From Tetraselmis striata (lineage: Eukaryota > Chlorophyta > Chlorodendrophyceae > Chlorodendrales > Chlorodendraceae), in the NCBI GenBank assembly GCA_006384855.1, contig VCJN01003579.1, positions 1 to 64,000 of the forward strand: 64,000 nt of DNA, read 5' to 3'. A program made the position numbers and the translations under genes. The notes under the pieces were generated by a model. The model did no database searches. It worked only from the letters and a program-made list of their open reading frames with translations, and had not been told where the DNA came from. Below, piece by piece: positions 1-10,529 of this stretch (position 1 is the stretch's first letter; every line of letters begins with the position of its first letter).

Positions 1-518
1 CAATTTCGTCCGCAACGCTCCAAAGAAGAGCATACATGCTGAGGCACTGACTTAGCAAGCTGCAAACACATCTGCAGTACAATGAAAACGCTCCACAGAA
101 GAGCAAACATGCTGAGGCACCGACCCCGCAAACTGCTAACACATTTGCAGTATAATAGAAAACATTGGCACTTAGTATTCTAACCAAGTAGAATAACATG
201 TAATTACTTCTGCAATTCAATGTGCCAATATAAGTCTCCTTACTGTATGATTAAATGTTGCCATAGATCGAGTGCATAAACTCACCGTAGTAATGCACTG
301 AATTGGCAGCAGCTTTGATTCGCGGTGATTTGGATTGTGGCCGTTCAGTTGATCGGTGCCAGGGGACGCTCTGGAGTGATCCTAAACGTGAGCCTGCACC
401 TGTCGCTTGCGGCAGGTTCACCAACAATCAGAGTTCATCAAAGTCGGCCGACGAACACATTTTTCTGACCATATCGCTATGATAGCTGAACCATATGTTA
501 CCATATAATTAACTATTA
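1..518. repeat. Non-coding left edge with a 73-bp imperfect tandem pair
   Basis: No convincing gene is seen. Two imperfect copies of a 73-bp unit lie at about 14-86 and 87-159; both contain the words gctgaggcac and gctcca. The stretch probably belongs to the 5' part of gypsy element A, whose left LTR lies outside the window or is unrecognisable. That assignment rests only on its position next to the A coding remnant. Confidence 0.45.
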
Positions 519-1463
519 ATGGGCAAAGTACCAAGACAAGCCCTCACAAAGGATGTGGGACCACTACGAACAGTCCGTAGGGTCGATGACACACATGCCA
601 CACCTGTTGTGCATCATGTACTGGAGACGCAAAGGCGCAAACACAATAAACATCAATTTGCCACTTGTCAAAACGGCAGCTCATCTCAAGCGCCACAAAT
701 TGAACCACTTGAGCAATTAATATGTCAGCAAAAGCCACCAACCACGGTGGATAATGCTGCACAGACGGAAACCCTCGAGTTCCGAGATATGCATACTCAA
801 CTTGATGAGCTCATATCTGACTACAATAATAGTATGACCAGGGCAATGACACCTAGGTCTGATCATAACGATGCGACGGCAACCATAACAGCAGTCACAA
901 CACCCCAACATGATACCTACCCCTCATTTAATCAAAATGCTTGGGAGGAATTAAACATGATATGGGGGCCGTTCACCCTTGATGGGGCGGCAACTGCTAA
1001 AACCACAAAGGTAATGGACAGCTATTGTTCCCCAACTAACTCTTTCTTTGATGCTGCCATTACTAACCATCATGTGTGGCTAAGCCCAGCCACCATTCGA
1101 GAAAATATCTGATTTTATTGCCGGTTTCGAAAGGAAGCGCAGGGCAGAACCCGTACAATATCTCTGCAGTAGTTGCAGTTCCCAAATGGATAAAACAATA
1201 AAAATGTTCAGCACATTCTGAACTTATACCGTAAGATCCGCCATTATCCAAAGGGTGCATACTTGTATGACATCCCTGATCCCAAAAACCATAAAGGGCG
1301 GATACCAATGGGTCCGACTCCATTCTCATTCGATGTATATATATTTGGCTGATAACACTGTGGAGGACAGAGTGCGTGACAAAACGCACAACATAACATC
1401 ACAATATGAAATCTCCACAACAAATTTTACCTCTCATATTGTTGAAACAGATCTGTTGAAGGC
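519..1463 (+). pseudogene. Element A gag-proximal ORF with methyltransferase-like domain (broken)
   Basis: An open frame of 197 codons (519-1112) ends in a segment beginning EELNMIWGPFTLDGAAT, about residues 142-158. It aligns by eye with the methyltransferase-like domain of element B (beginning KELNDAYGPVTFDACAS). After the stop at 1112 the homology continues in shifted frames to about 1350; for example YPKGAYLYDIPDP corresponds to YPPGTYLFYTPSS of B. The catalytic-type NPPY/W position reads LSP here, so no activity is expected. The N-terminal 140 residues are Gln/Thr rich and not recognised. Element B is inserted at 1464. Confidence 0.7.
1459..1463. repeat. Target-site duplication of element B, left copy (AAGGC)
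   Basis: The five bases aaggc directly precede the TG that opens the left LTR of element B. The same five bases follow the CA that closes the right LTR at 6824-6828. Five-bp duplications are normal for Ty3/gypsy integrases. Confidence 0.9.
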
Positions 1464-1811
1464 TGTAAGTACTCGTGGCAGTACTTAGTGAAACATGGCG
1501 CTTACTCGTAGCGTTTGGCGAATTGAGTTGGTTGCAGAATGTAATCTCTTACAACATGCTGGTGGCATTGGATATTTATCCTATAGCGGTCCGACTCGGC
1601 ACCGCGAACAGGCAACTAGTAGCGCTATTCTGATGATTTAGGATATGTAGCGCGTACTGCATTTATGTTACAAGGAATAGTATTGGCGTCTGGTTGTGGC
1701 CGTACCAGTAAATAATACGCGTGCTGAAATATCAGCAGTACAACAGTATGATTACTTGGCCATAAAACGTCGCAGGTGGTATTAGGGTAGTCGCTAGGCG
1801 AAACCCTAACA
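1464..1811 (-). repeat. Element B 3' LTR (left copy)
   Basis: 348 bp, running from tgtaagtactcg to ccctaaca on the plus strand, thus with TG...CA ends. It is nearly identical to the copy at 6476-6823. Confidence 0.92.
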
Positions 1812-1824
1812 TTCCCACCCCTCT
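1812..1824 (-). other. Element B polypurine tract
   Basis: On the minus strand AGAGGGGTGGGAA directly precedes the TGTTAGGG start of the 3' LTR. This is the expected place and composition for the primer of plus-strand DNA synthesis, with one pyrimidine inside. Confidence 0.75.
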
Positions 1825-2045
1825 GATAAATGACGAACTGGAAAGTGTATGTTCGCGTCACCGAAGGCCTGGCGCAGATGTCGGTTGGCGGTGGAAGCGT
1901 GATATAGCAACAGCAACAGCAGTAGTAGGTGTCAACGCTTCGGGATGGACTTTGGAAAACGCGACGGGTGGCGCGCTCGCAGGTTGGCGTATTCCTTTGA
2001 GCGTAGCGTGTCTTGCAGATGTCGGCTCGCCCTCGCGAAATCGTG

Positions 2046-2444
2046 TTACGCCTCGACACGGCGAAGCACGCCGTATGGCTCCCAGCTGTCGTGACTTGAG
2101 TCGTAGTTCAGCCAACGCACCAGATAGACGAGGCAGAGTCCTCGCTTGAACATATCCTCGCAGCGCTCGATAGAGAAGTCGAGCACGCGTTCAACGACGA
2201 ACTCGTCGACATAGGGCTCCACACTGGACGGAATTGTATCGGGCTGTGCGTCTGGGTTGACGCACTGGCGCAGTCGACTAATGTGAAACACATTGTGGCA
2301 GTCGAACGTTGGTGGCAGGCGCAGACGATACGCCTGGCTGGAGATCTTGGCCGTGACCGGGTAGGGGCCGATGTAGCGCTGTCGTAACTTGCGCGCCGGC
2401 TGGTTGCGTAAAAGCAAGTGCTCCGTTGAGAACCAGACTTTGTC
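2046..2444 (-). pseudogene. Element B integrase C-terminus: GPY/F module and chromodomain
   Basis: This reads on in the same frame as the integrase upstream, after a single TGA in the context FAE-stop-DKVWFSTEHL. Visible are the GPY/F-type motif (LRQRYIGPYPV), the FHISRLR motif, and an aromatic-rich C-terminal segment of chromodomain type (LVYLVRWLNYDSSHDSWEP). Chromodomains of this class direct insertion toward marked chromatin; that role is known from the family and not visible here. The frame ends at 2046, about 235 bp before the LTR. Confidence 0.82.
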
Positions 2445-3898
2445 TCATTCTGCGAACTCAACATGGCTGGTTTTGCGGTCGGCATAGACCTTTTGATATT
2501 CATCCGCAAGCCTCAGTTGCTCCGTAATCAACATGTGAATATCTTGAATATTTGCAACTGTTTGACGTGCATCTTGATTGGCAGTAACAATCAGATCAGG
2601 TGGTGTTAGTGGCATCATGCCATAAATTGCCTCAAAAGGGGCATAATGTGTTGCTGAATGGACTGAATTATTGTAAGAAAATTCAGCAAGAGCCAAATGA
2701 CTTAACCAAGAGTCATGTTGCTTGTGAACAAACGCATGTAATATTTGTTCAATAGTTCTGTGGGTGCGTTCAGTTTGACCGTCAGTCTGCGGGTGGTAAG
2801 CGCTAGAGATATTTAGCTTAGTTTGCAGAGCTGTAAACAATGATTTCCAGAACACAGAAGGAAACCTGGGATCTCTATCAGAGATGATACATCTGCTGAG
2901 ACCATGGTGTCTGTAAATATTGTCCAAATATAATCTGGCCAACTGTGTCGCATCAATCTTAATATTGCATGGCACAAAATGTGACTGTTTGGTGAATGTA
3001 TCAACAAACGTAGCAATAGCATCGTAGCCATCCACCTCAGGTAAGTTGGTTATAAAATCCATAGAGATTATCTCCCGAGGCTTGGTTGCCTTTGGCAAGG
3101 GAAATAAAGAACCATGAGGCTTGGTGGTAGCTGCTTTGATTCTAACGCAAGTATCACATTGTTTGCAGTAATGCTTAACTATGGTATTCATGCGTGGCCA
3201 CCAAAACATACGCAGTATGTTGGCAAGAGTGCGGGTATGGTTGGGGTGTCCATTACCAACATGATACTCCTCAATGTTGAGTTTTCTCAGTTCAGAATCA
3301 TTGGGTATACAAACCTTATCTGCCATGTAGTAGAGACCATCAGTCTCATCCTGTCGCACACCGTTAGGGATGCGTCCATGGCTGTAGGCAACATCAGTGA
3401 TGTAGGCAGCTTTGATCTTGTTTATCAGCTTGCTGTCAATCTGCAGGGCGGACATTGCTGACAAATAGTCCTGCATTTGTTCAAGGTCAGCTTCGACCAA
3501 CTGGTTTTCATATTCAGTCAATGCATAATGCAAGTCAGGGCGGCGAGAGAGAGCGTCAGCCTCATTGTCTGCGCCTTTGCGATATAATATCTGCAACACA
3601 GGTTCAATAGTCTGTGGGTTGACTGCCATGTATGGTGAAATCTCATGTAACCATAGGGCATGGCGTCTGCCTAGTCCTTCCTGTATGGGCAAATGCCTCA
3701 ATGTGGCATTGTCAGTTATAACTGTAATACGGCGACTGCCCTCCAAGTAGCAGCGCCATTCTTTCAGAGCACATACCACACCCAAGAGCTCTTGGTCATA
3801 GGTGGGATAATTTGTCTGTGCAGCATGCAATGTCTTTGCATAATAATAGTTGCAGGGGTGTAAGTGGCCATCAGCATTAGCCTGGAGCAGAACTGCAG
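2445..3898 (-). pseudogene. Element B RNase H and integrase
   Basis: From the 3' side of an internal deletion the frame opens with RNase H (CALAAVLLQANADG, then TYDQELLGVVCALKEW, VITDNATLRHL and ADALSRRPD). After a linker comes the integrase: an HHCC zinc finger (H190/H195 with C222/C225/C228 in numbering from the Met at 3830), then the catalytic triad D258, D318 and E354 with 35 residues between the last two, as in retroviral-type integrases. The motif AYHPQTDGQTER is intact. The frame stops at a TGA at 2445 which, judged by the following sequence, is a point mutation inside the protein. The N-terminal part of RNase H is lost with the RT deletion. Confidence 0.88.
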
Positions 3899-4430
3899 CT
3901 AAGGCACATTTGTTGGCGGGACATCAGGTGGATTAATCCGAAGTTGGTGATAACCTAAGGCGAGATCAAGAGCTGAATAGACAGTAGCACCAGATAGTAT
4001 ATCAAGTAATGCATCAGCAGGTGGAACAGGGAACTCAACCTTTTTGGTGTACTTATTCAATTGACGGTAGTCAATGCACATGCGCACACCGCCATTGGCC
4101 TTACGGGCGAAGAGAACAGGGGCTGCATATGGAGAGAAGGACTCCTGTATAAACTGTTTCTCAAGAAACGAATTCAGTTGTGTTCTTAGTTCCTCTAATT
4201 CTGCAGGTGATAATATGTATATTTTTCCTGCAGGAACTTGAGCATCGGGAACAAGAGGGATCTCATGATCAAGACCATGGCGTAATTGTGGAAGGTTGTC
4301 AAGCGGAGAGCATATTGGTTTATGCTTTCGCAATAGGTCTCTAATCTGAGCGGTATAAACTGCAGACATGTCAGTGTCAATTGTATTTATCTCATCATTA
4401 ATATCGAGTTCATCACACTCTTTGGTGGCA
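3899..4430 (-). pseudogene. Element B reverse transcriptase, N-terminal half only
   Basis: It begins after the duplicated linker and includes the conserved RT start (PAGKIYILSPAELEELR), FARKANGGVRMCIDYRQLN and YSALDLALGYHQLRI. The next expected blocks, FGL..AP..FQ and the catalytic YxDD box, are absent. The sequence jumps to RNase H (about 3895) in another frame. The missing stretch would be some hundreds of bases, so this is a deletion that removed the RT active site. Confidence 0.87.
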
Positions 4431-4628
4431 TTGTATTGTTTAACAATGGCGCAGAATTAAATTGTGTCAGGGTCATGCGTGGCAATTTCTCTGGCCATGG
4501 CATTAGCATGAACCATTCTGACATTAGCATTGTATTGTTTAACAATGGCGCAGAATTAAACTGTGTCAGGGTCATGCTTGGCAATTTCTCTGGCCATGGC
4601 ATTAGCATGAACCATTCTGACATTAGCC
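4431..4628 (-). repeat. 99-bp tandem duplication inside element B pol
   Basis: Two head-to-tail copies at 4431-4529 and 4530-4628, differing at about two positions. The period is 33 codons, so the frame is kept. Both copies contain the same in-frame TAA after the codons for DPDT(I/V). Confidence 0.9.
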
Positions 4629-6019
4629 TGGCGGGGCTCTGTTTGGCATTGGATTTTTAATCCTGTGGAAAATGTCATCAGACCAGATTCCCAATCAACA
4701 TGTGGGTTGTGTTGTTTCAGGAATTGCATCCCTAAAACCAGATTGAAATTATTTTGTAACGGTGTAACTGTGAAGTCAATGGGTATTGTGTAATTGTTGA
4801 TATTTAATTCAAGGGTGATTTTCTGTGAAGCGAGAACCATTCTACCATCAGCAAGAATAACTCTTACTTTATTTTGAAGTGGTGTAGTTGGTATTTTTTT
4901 TTCTTTGACATACTTGGTGCTGGCAAAATTCAAAGTAGCACCGCTGTCAACCAGTACGGAAGGTGTTATATTAAATTCAGCACATGTGGGGTGTAACAGC
5001 AATAAATCATGATCATACTTGATGGTAACAAAACATTTTTCTGTCATCATGCGTGACTGATGGGACTTTGTGGCTTTTGGTTTATATTCCTTACCTTGCT
5101 GCTCAGCCAACATGGTTTTGAGTTCTTCAGTGGTAACGACGTCATTAATTGCCTGGGCTGAACGTTCCTCAACAGTATAGTCAGCCAGGTAGACATCAAC
5201 ATACCACTCAGTGGGTCCCAAAGGTTCAGTATCAGTCGCTGAACTTGGTGTGTAAAACAGATATGTTCCAGGCGGGTAGCCGTGAATTGTTTCATATTTT
5301 GAAAGCAGTGGTTTCCAGGATTGTCCTAATTGTGAGGACCATCTGGGCATAATAATAATACCTCTTGTGTCAAAAGGTGACTCTTGTCTTTGTATCTCAA
5401 AATGCTGCAAGATAGGCAGGGCTGTGTCATCATACACTGGATTGATGAACACAGTTTTACCTTTGATATCCCGTTGCAGAAATGGCTTTTCATCACTGTA
5501 ATAATCTGAACAGACAGCATCATATGCTGAGGCACAGGCATCAAAAGTGACTGGACCATAGGCATCATTCAGTTCCTTGAATTCTGCTTGGTCAAACACA
5601 ACATAGTCAGTTTGACTTGCATTTGGTTTTGCATATTTGTCAATTTCAGTGTCATTCTTTTGATTATTGTTTTTGGTACGCATTCTGCGCACTCGAGATC
5701 TCTTTTGCATGATAGTCAGTTTGGCATGCAGTTTAGCATGCGTCTTTCTGTTTTTGACATTTTTGTCGACATTTTCTCTGCACCCTGTCTCGTCCTCGAT
5801 GTCGGCAACGAGGTGTGAATGAGCACAGGAACACCCATGAGCTTCATGCTCAGGTTGTGAGTCGGAGGGGTTCAGTGCCGCGGGAGCGCAATAATGCTCA
5901 ACCATATCGACATCTGTATCCTCGATCTCATGCATGGGTTGAGCATGCAGTTTAGCAGTGCATGCATGTTTGCATGGACTCACATGCAATTTCTTTGCAT
6001 GGACTCGGCGACATGTCAA
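4556..6019 (-). CDS. Element B gag-like region, methyltransferase-like domain and aspartic protease
   Basis: 487 codons from the Met at 6019. Residues 1-140 are Lys/His/Cys rich and poorly conserved. Residues about 145-280 form a domain opening KELNDAYGPVTFDACAS, with NPVY at 193-196 and the later block GIIIMPRWSSQ. It matches block by block the domain after RNase H in the PAT-like element of this window. Residues 358-361 are DSGA, the active site of a retropepsin-type aspartic protease, followed by ILADGR and LVLGMQFL. No zinc knuckle is visible. The frame ends at a TAA at 4556 inside a tandem duplication, and RT follows in the same frame. The start is the first Met and is uncertain. Confidence 0.78.
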   Translation of the reverse strand: MTCRRVHAKKLHVSPCKHACTAKLHAQPMHEIEDTDVDMVEHYCAPAALNPSDSQPEHEAHGCSCAHSHLVADIEDETGCRENVDKNVKNRKTHAKLHAKLTIMQKRSRVRRMRTKNNNQKNDTEIDKYAKPNASQTDYVVFDQAEFKELNDAYGPVTFDACASAYDAVCSDYYSDEKPFLQRDIKGKTVFINPVYDDTALPILQHFEIQRQESPFDTRGIIIMPRWSSQLGQSWKPLLSKYETIHGYPPGTYLFYTPSSATDTEPLGPTEWYVDVYLADYTVEERSAQAINDVVTTEELKTMLAEQQGKEYKPKATKSHQSRMMTEKCFVTIKYDHDLLLLHPTCAEFNITPSVLVDSGATLNFASTKYVKEKKIPTTPLQNKVRVILADGRMVLASQKITLELNINNYTIPIDFTVTPLQNNFNLVLGMQFLKQHNPHVDWESGLMTFSTGLKIQCQTEPRQANVRMVHANAMAREIAKHDPDTV

Positions 6020-6475
6020 TGTCGATTGTCTTAATTACATTGAGAGGCACAGGTTGGCATTTTGCTCAACACCGTCATTTGTTTTGTGTAAGTCGATCTT
6101 GTCGACTTGCTTGGCTAGCTTATTAGCTGCCACTGCATGTATTTTGCATGGACTTACTCTGAGTCGAGACAGTTTCGTTGGCGCGGTTGAGAGATGTTCT
6201 GGGTTGGCGCCACAACGCGGGCTTCCAGCATCTTCTTCTCGACAATTTGACGCATAGACTGCTCGGCGGGTGGACCACCGGGAGGGTAACCGGCTTGACG
6301 GGCGCTCCGGTGCGATGCCATGGCGACACGCGACTCGGATAAAGGTTGAAGGGTACAGAATCGTTACCAAGGGTCGGCAGGACCAGCGAAATCGCGAATG
6401 TATCGACGTGCGTGCGAGAGCAAGTCGCGGTGGGTTGGCAGGTGGAGATGGATCGTAACAGGAAGCCGAGACCAG
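6020..6475 (-). other. Element B leader / untranslated or gag-5' region
   Basis: This lies between the 5' LTR and the first convincing codons. An open frame exists on the minus strand, but its product shows no gag features, so I read the stretch as leader or decayed gag. A primer binding site candidate sits at the LTR edge: TGGTCTCGGCTTCC on the minus strand, ending at 6474, one base inside the LTR boundary. The matching tRNA was not identified. Confidence 0.45.
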
Positions 6476-6823
6476 TGTAAGTACTCGTGGCAATACTTAG
6501 TGAAACATGGCGCTTACTCGTAGCGTTTGGCGAATTGAGTTGGTTGCAGAATGTAATCTCTTACAACATGTTGGTGGCATTGGCTATTTATTCTATAGCG
6601 GTCCGACTCGGCACCGCGGACAGGCAACTAGTAGCGCTATTCTGATTATTTAGGAGTTGTAGCGCGTACGGTATTTATGTTACAAGGAATAGTATTGGCG
6701 TCTGGTCGTGGCCGTACCAGTAAATAATACGCGTGCTGAAATATCAGCAGTACAACAGTATGATTACTTGGCCATAAAACGTCGCAGGTGGTATTAGGGT
6801 AGTCGCTAGGCGCAACCCTAACA
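6476..6823 (-). repeat. Element B 5' LTR (right copy)
   Basis: 348 bp, tgtaagtact to ccctaaca on the plus strand, a direct copy of 1464-1811. It presumably holds the element's promoter in minus orientation; no TATA box was assigned. Confidence 0.92.
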
Positions 6824-6828
6824 AAGGC
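6824..6828. repeat. Target-site duplication of element B, right copy (AAGGC)
   Basis: This matches 1459-1463 exactly and directly follows the LTR end. Confidence 0.9.
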
Positions 6829-8062
6829 AAAGGCTAAAATCAAAGCCAATAATGATACCCTGTATGATCAAGTTGAAATACTGATTGACAGTGCTGCCCA
6901 TCGAGAATTTGTCTCGTGGGACATTGTACAAAAATATGACCTGCCGGTGAAATTGTTGGATCAAGCAATAAAAATACAACTGGCAGATGGCACAACATAT
7001 AAGATCTCTCGGCACTATGTAACAATAACGCTTCACTTTGAGGCTGGTTATACCACAGAGGCTAATTTTGTTTGCCTCCCAGTAACAATAAAAGGGATGT
7101 CATATTACGCATTCCATGGCACAGAAAAAATAATCCAGATATTCACTGGATATGTCATATTACGCATTCCATGGCACAGAAAAAATAATCCAGATATTCA
7201 CTGGGATGATGGAACTATACACGAGAGACGGACAGATGCAACACTGTTTGGCTGTGAGGTCCAACCCAGACCAGCAGTAGTAAGTATCTTGTCGGGAAAC
7301 CAGATGGCTAAGCTGCTTTACACCTCTGCGGAACCAATCAACAATGCCGATGCAGCATCATTTTTTATAGCCACTCTGAAAGACGACTTTTTTGGTACCC
7401 AGACATCACAAACAAAAACATATGATCTGCAGGTACACACTGATTTTGGTCAACAATATGATGAAAACATGTTGAACATCATAAAACAATATGGTCACGA
7501 TAAGAACACCTTAACATACCTGCCACAGAGCAGAGGAAAATATGATCACAGTATACCTACCATACCTGATGCTAACCCGCCGAAAGGTCACATTTATAAA
7601 ATGTCTCCTGCGGAGCTAACTGAGCTGAAAAAACAGCTAACACAGTACCTGGAGAAAAACTGGATCCGACCCAGTTATTCACCATTTGCAGCTCCGGCAC
7701 TGTTTGCCAGAAATTCTGATGGCACTCTCCGGATGTGCATTGACTATAGATCGCTGAACAAAATAACAATGGGTATACCATATCCTTTGCCCATAATTGA
7801 TACTATATTGGACCGTATTGCCACTATTGGCAAATGGTGGACTTGCTTAGACTTGTCCAAAGCATACCATCAGATCCGTGTGAAGGAGGAAGATGTCTAT
7901 AAGACACCCTTCATCACTCAGTTGGGTCACTTTGAGATGAGAGTCCTGCCATTTGGCCTGAAAACATCGCGAGGCGGATCCCAATATCATATATTAAAGC
8001 AGCTTGCAACGGGACTGCTGATGGCTCACATCATGATGCAAATATCCTTGATGATAACTTGA
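6829..8062 (+). pseudogene. Element A aspartic protease and reverse transcriptase N-terminal half
   Basis: The protease is recognisable from LIDSAAHREFVSWDIV and IQLADGTTYKI. The active-site triad reads DSAA instead of DSGA, which should weaken or abolish activity. A 55-bp tandem duplication (7097-7151 and 7152-7206) disturbs the frame within the protease C-terminus. RT follows with PKGHIYKMSPAELTELKKQ, LFARNSDGTLRMCIDYRSLN, WTCLDLSKAYHQIRV and VLPFGLK. The frame then shifts where a short A-P-x-x-F-Q block is expected and stops at 8062. Confidence 0.85.
7097..7206 (+). repeat. 55-bp tandem duplication in element A protease
   Basis: Two copies of a unit beginning atgtcatattacgc lie at 7097 and 7152. 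The period is not a multiple of three, so the copies are read in different frames. The second copy keeps the expected protease reading (VILRIPWHRKNNPDIHW). Confidence 0.85.
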
Positions 8063-9063
8063 CGATATCATATTCAGCGACACTCCGGAGCAACATATTG
8101 ATCATGTTGATCAGGTACTTCCGAGATTGCGCAAACACCATCTGTACTTGAACTCCCAAAAGTCACAATGGGGCAAAAAACAAATAATATACTTGGGTCA
8201 CTGTATAACGGAAAAGGGTACATTCCCTGCCCCTGATAAAATAAAAGCAGTCTCAGAATGGCCGGTTCCAAATCTGTCACAGATGTGAGAGCCTTTTTCG
8301 GCTTTGTGGGATATTATCGACCATTTATTGAGGACTTTGCTGCCATATCAAAGCCACTATTTGATCTGACAATTTTTTTTTCCGGCCTGGACTGACACCC
8401 ACCAACATCCTTTTGATCGCCTAAAATATAAAATGATATATTTTGGCCCCGATTCTAATGAATTCCATCACTGGCCCGAACGCAGAGTTCGTGGTCACAT
8501 CTGATGCCAGCAAATATGCGGTGGGGGCGGTGCTCATGCAAAAAGACCCCAATGCCGGACGGCTGCGTCCAGTAGCTTACATGGCAAAGGTCTTGAGGGG
8601 TGCGCAACTGCGCTATTCCACTTATGATACTGAAATTCTGGGAGTAGTGATTGCTCTCCAGCATCGGCGACATTATTTGGAAGGGTGTAAACATTTTACC
8701 GTGATCACTGACCATGCCACCCTCCGTCATCTGCCAACGCAAGAAAAGCTTAGCAGAAAACATGATGGCTTGTCCCAAATCATATCACCATATAAGGACA
8801 ATATGAATATTTTCTATAAAAAGGGATCTCAAAATACGGCAGATGCACTGAGCAGGCGACCAGATCTAAAAGATCTGAAGGCATCATTGGATGCATACTA
8901 TATACAGATCTTTGAGAAGGATCTGGAGCACATCGCTGAATTGCTCAACCTTACCACTGTCTCAATACAGTGGAAAAAACAATTCCTCAACAATATCAAA
9001 TTAAAATATATGCAGGACCCAAAATTCACCAAGGAAAAGCTAATCCCCTTGAGTACGATATGA
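8063..9063 (+). pseudogene. Element A RT C-terminal half, RNase H and linker
   Basis: The RT palm and thumb remnants are in broken frames: a degenerate active site (LDD with the aromatic residue lost) near 8045-8060, then YLGHCITEKGTFPAPDKIKAV up to about 8270. RNase H is in a clean frame from 8443: VVTSDASKYAVGAVLMQ, YDTEILGVVIALQHRRHYLEG, VITDHATLRHLP and ADALSRRPD. The frame stops at 9063, before the integrase zinc finger. Confidence 0.83.
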
Positions 9064-9912
9064 TCACCATACAGAACTGTACATGATAGCTGATAAAATA
9101 TATATAGTCCTGCAGATGATGAACTCAAAAAGAGTATCATCAAAAAACATCATGATATCAAGACGGTTGGCCATAACGGTATTCTCAAAACTGAGAAATT
9201 GATCAAAAGAAATTTTGGCTGGCCCCACATGCACCAAAACATAAAAACATATATCCGAAACTCTAAAGTCCGTCAGCTGACAAAACAACACACACATGCT
9301 TCAACAGCGGCTTTACCGCCTCTGCCAACACCAACTGTACCATGGGGATATTTCAGTCTTGACTTTATCACAAATTTACCATCAGTGGATGGTTATGGCT
9401 GTATTGCCACTTTTGTGGACTTGTTCACAAAGGCATGCTCACTTTATACCTTGCCAGGAAGCCATCACGGCTCCTGAACTGGCACAATTGTATATCAAAA
9501 ATATATACAGACTCCACGGTCTCAGTACCTGCATGGTAGGAGACCAGGACACAAAATATACATCATCATAATGCCAAGAACTGTTCAAACAGCTTGGTAC
9601 AACATTAAACCTCAGTACTGCTTATCATCCGCAGACTAATGGTCAGACTGAAATATTAAACAAAAGAATTGAGCAGTTGCTGCGAGCTTTCTGCTACAAT
9701 AACCAGGAGGACTGGGTGAACTACCTGTCACTCGCTGAGTTCAATTACAATAACACAGAATCGTCAACAACAAAGTTTACTCCGTTCCAATATAATGGCT
9801 TCCATCCTCGGTTGCCAATATATATTGTGAACCCCAAAACTGGAGTGCGAGAGACTACCTTGGATAGACATTCTGTCGAAAATACAAGATATACACAATC
9901 TGGTGCATGAAA
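9064..9912 (+). pseudogene. Element A integrase core (frameshifted)
   Basis: The HHCC finger is decayed: the histidine side survives (HHDIKTVGHNG) but the CxxC pair reads SKVRQL. The core follows with SLDFITNLPSVDGYGCIATF (first Asp), a frameshift near 9440, LHGLSTCMVGDQDTKY (second Asp), a stop at 9570, and TAYHPQTNGQTE (Glu). The final piece to 9910 resembles the region before the GPY/F module. At least three lesions are visible. Confidence 0.85.
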
Positions 9913-9921
9913 ATATTATAA

Positions 9922-10494
9922 TTGCCAAAGAATACCAAAGGCATTACCATGATTAAAAACAATAAGCAGCCGATGACTTTTCAGATCTGTGACAAAATAA
10001 TGATAAAAACAGACGATATGATTATACGCAGACAAAAATATCCCAAGCTCAAACAACGATATGTAGGACCATATGAGGTCATCGAACAGGTGAATCCTCA
10101 GGCCTACAAGATACAATTACCACCTGAGCTTGAGTGCCACCCAGTATTTCATGTCTCCAAGCTGAGACCCTGGGACACCGTATCTGTACAAACTGATATT
10201 CCTGATGCCTTGATTGGCAGACAGACACGCAGAACTGATGATCCGATCATTGCGGACATCACAGACTGTAAATTGGCACTATATCCCAGACTATATGCAA
10301 AGGGCAAATTCTTGCTATTTAAAGTAAGGTTCCACAAGTTCCCGGCACCCGGAGATGATTGGATGCCCTATGAAACAATGCGGTATTCACCGCTGATGCA
10401 GCATTTCATGCTGTCTGAACGTTTCAAAAATATCTCGACCTCACTAGCATATCTTGCTGCTAAGGCGAGCCACCGGCAACGGTTTTCACCGTGA
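9922..10494 (+). pseudogene. Element A integrase C-terminus with GPY/F and chromodomain-like segment
   Basis: 190 codons with KQRYVGPYEVIEQVNPQAYKI and HPVFHVSKLRPWD (GPY/F module), then FLLFKVRFHKFPAPGDDWMPYE, which has the spacing and aromatic residues of a chromodomain. The frame is open but has lost its upstream partner. It ends 35 bp before the 3' LTR. Confidence 0.8.
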
Positions 10495-10515
10495 ATCTAT
10501 TGACTCAGATTCATC

Positions 10516-10529
10516 AGAGCGGGGCGGAA
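10516..10529 (+). other. Element A polypurine tract
   Basis: The run agagcggggcggaa directly precedes the TGTGAGG start of the LTR; one pyrimidine interrupts it. Confidence 0.7.

Larger units (their letters stand above)
1464..6823 (-). mobile_element. Ty3/gypsy element B (chromovirus type), near-complete but defective
   Basis: A 5.36-kb minus-strand LTR retrotransposon bounded by two direct 348-bp LTRs and an AAGGC target duplication. In transcription order it holds the LTR (6476-6823), a primer binding site candidate, a leader, a gag/methyltransferase-like/protease frame (6019-4556), RT (to 3899), RNase H and integrase (to 2445), GPY/F and chromodomain (to 2046), a polypurine tract (1824-1812) and the LTR (1464-1811). 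The RT has lost its YxDD half by internal deletion, and the integrase is separated from its chromodomain by one in-frame TGA, so this copy cannot move by itself. The LTRs differ at roughly a dozen positions by eye, so it is not a very recent insertion. Confidence 0.93.

Noticed and set aside
6035..6493. A 152-codon frame as the gag gene of element B
   Set aside because: It runs out of the LTR, its product is Arg/Pro-rich without gag motifs, and it lies where a leader is expected.
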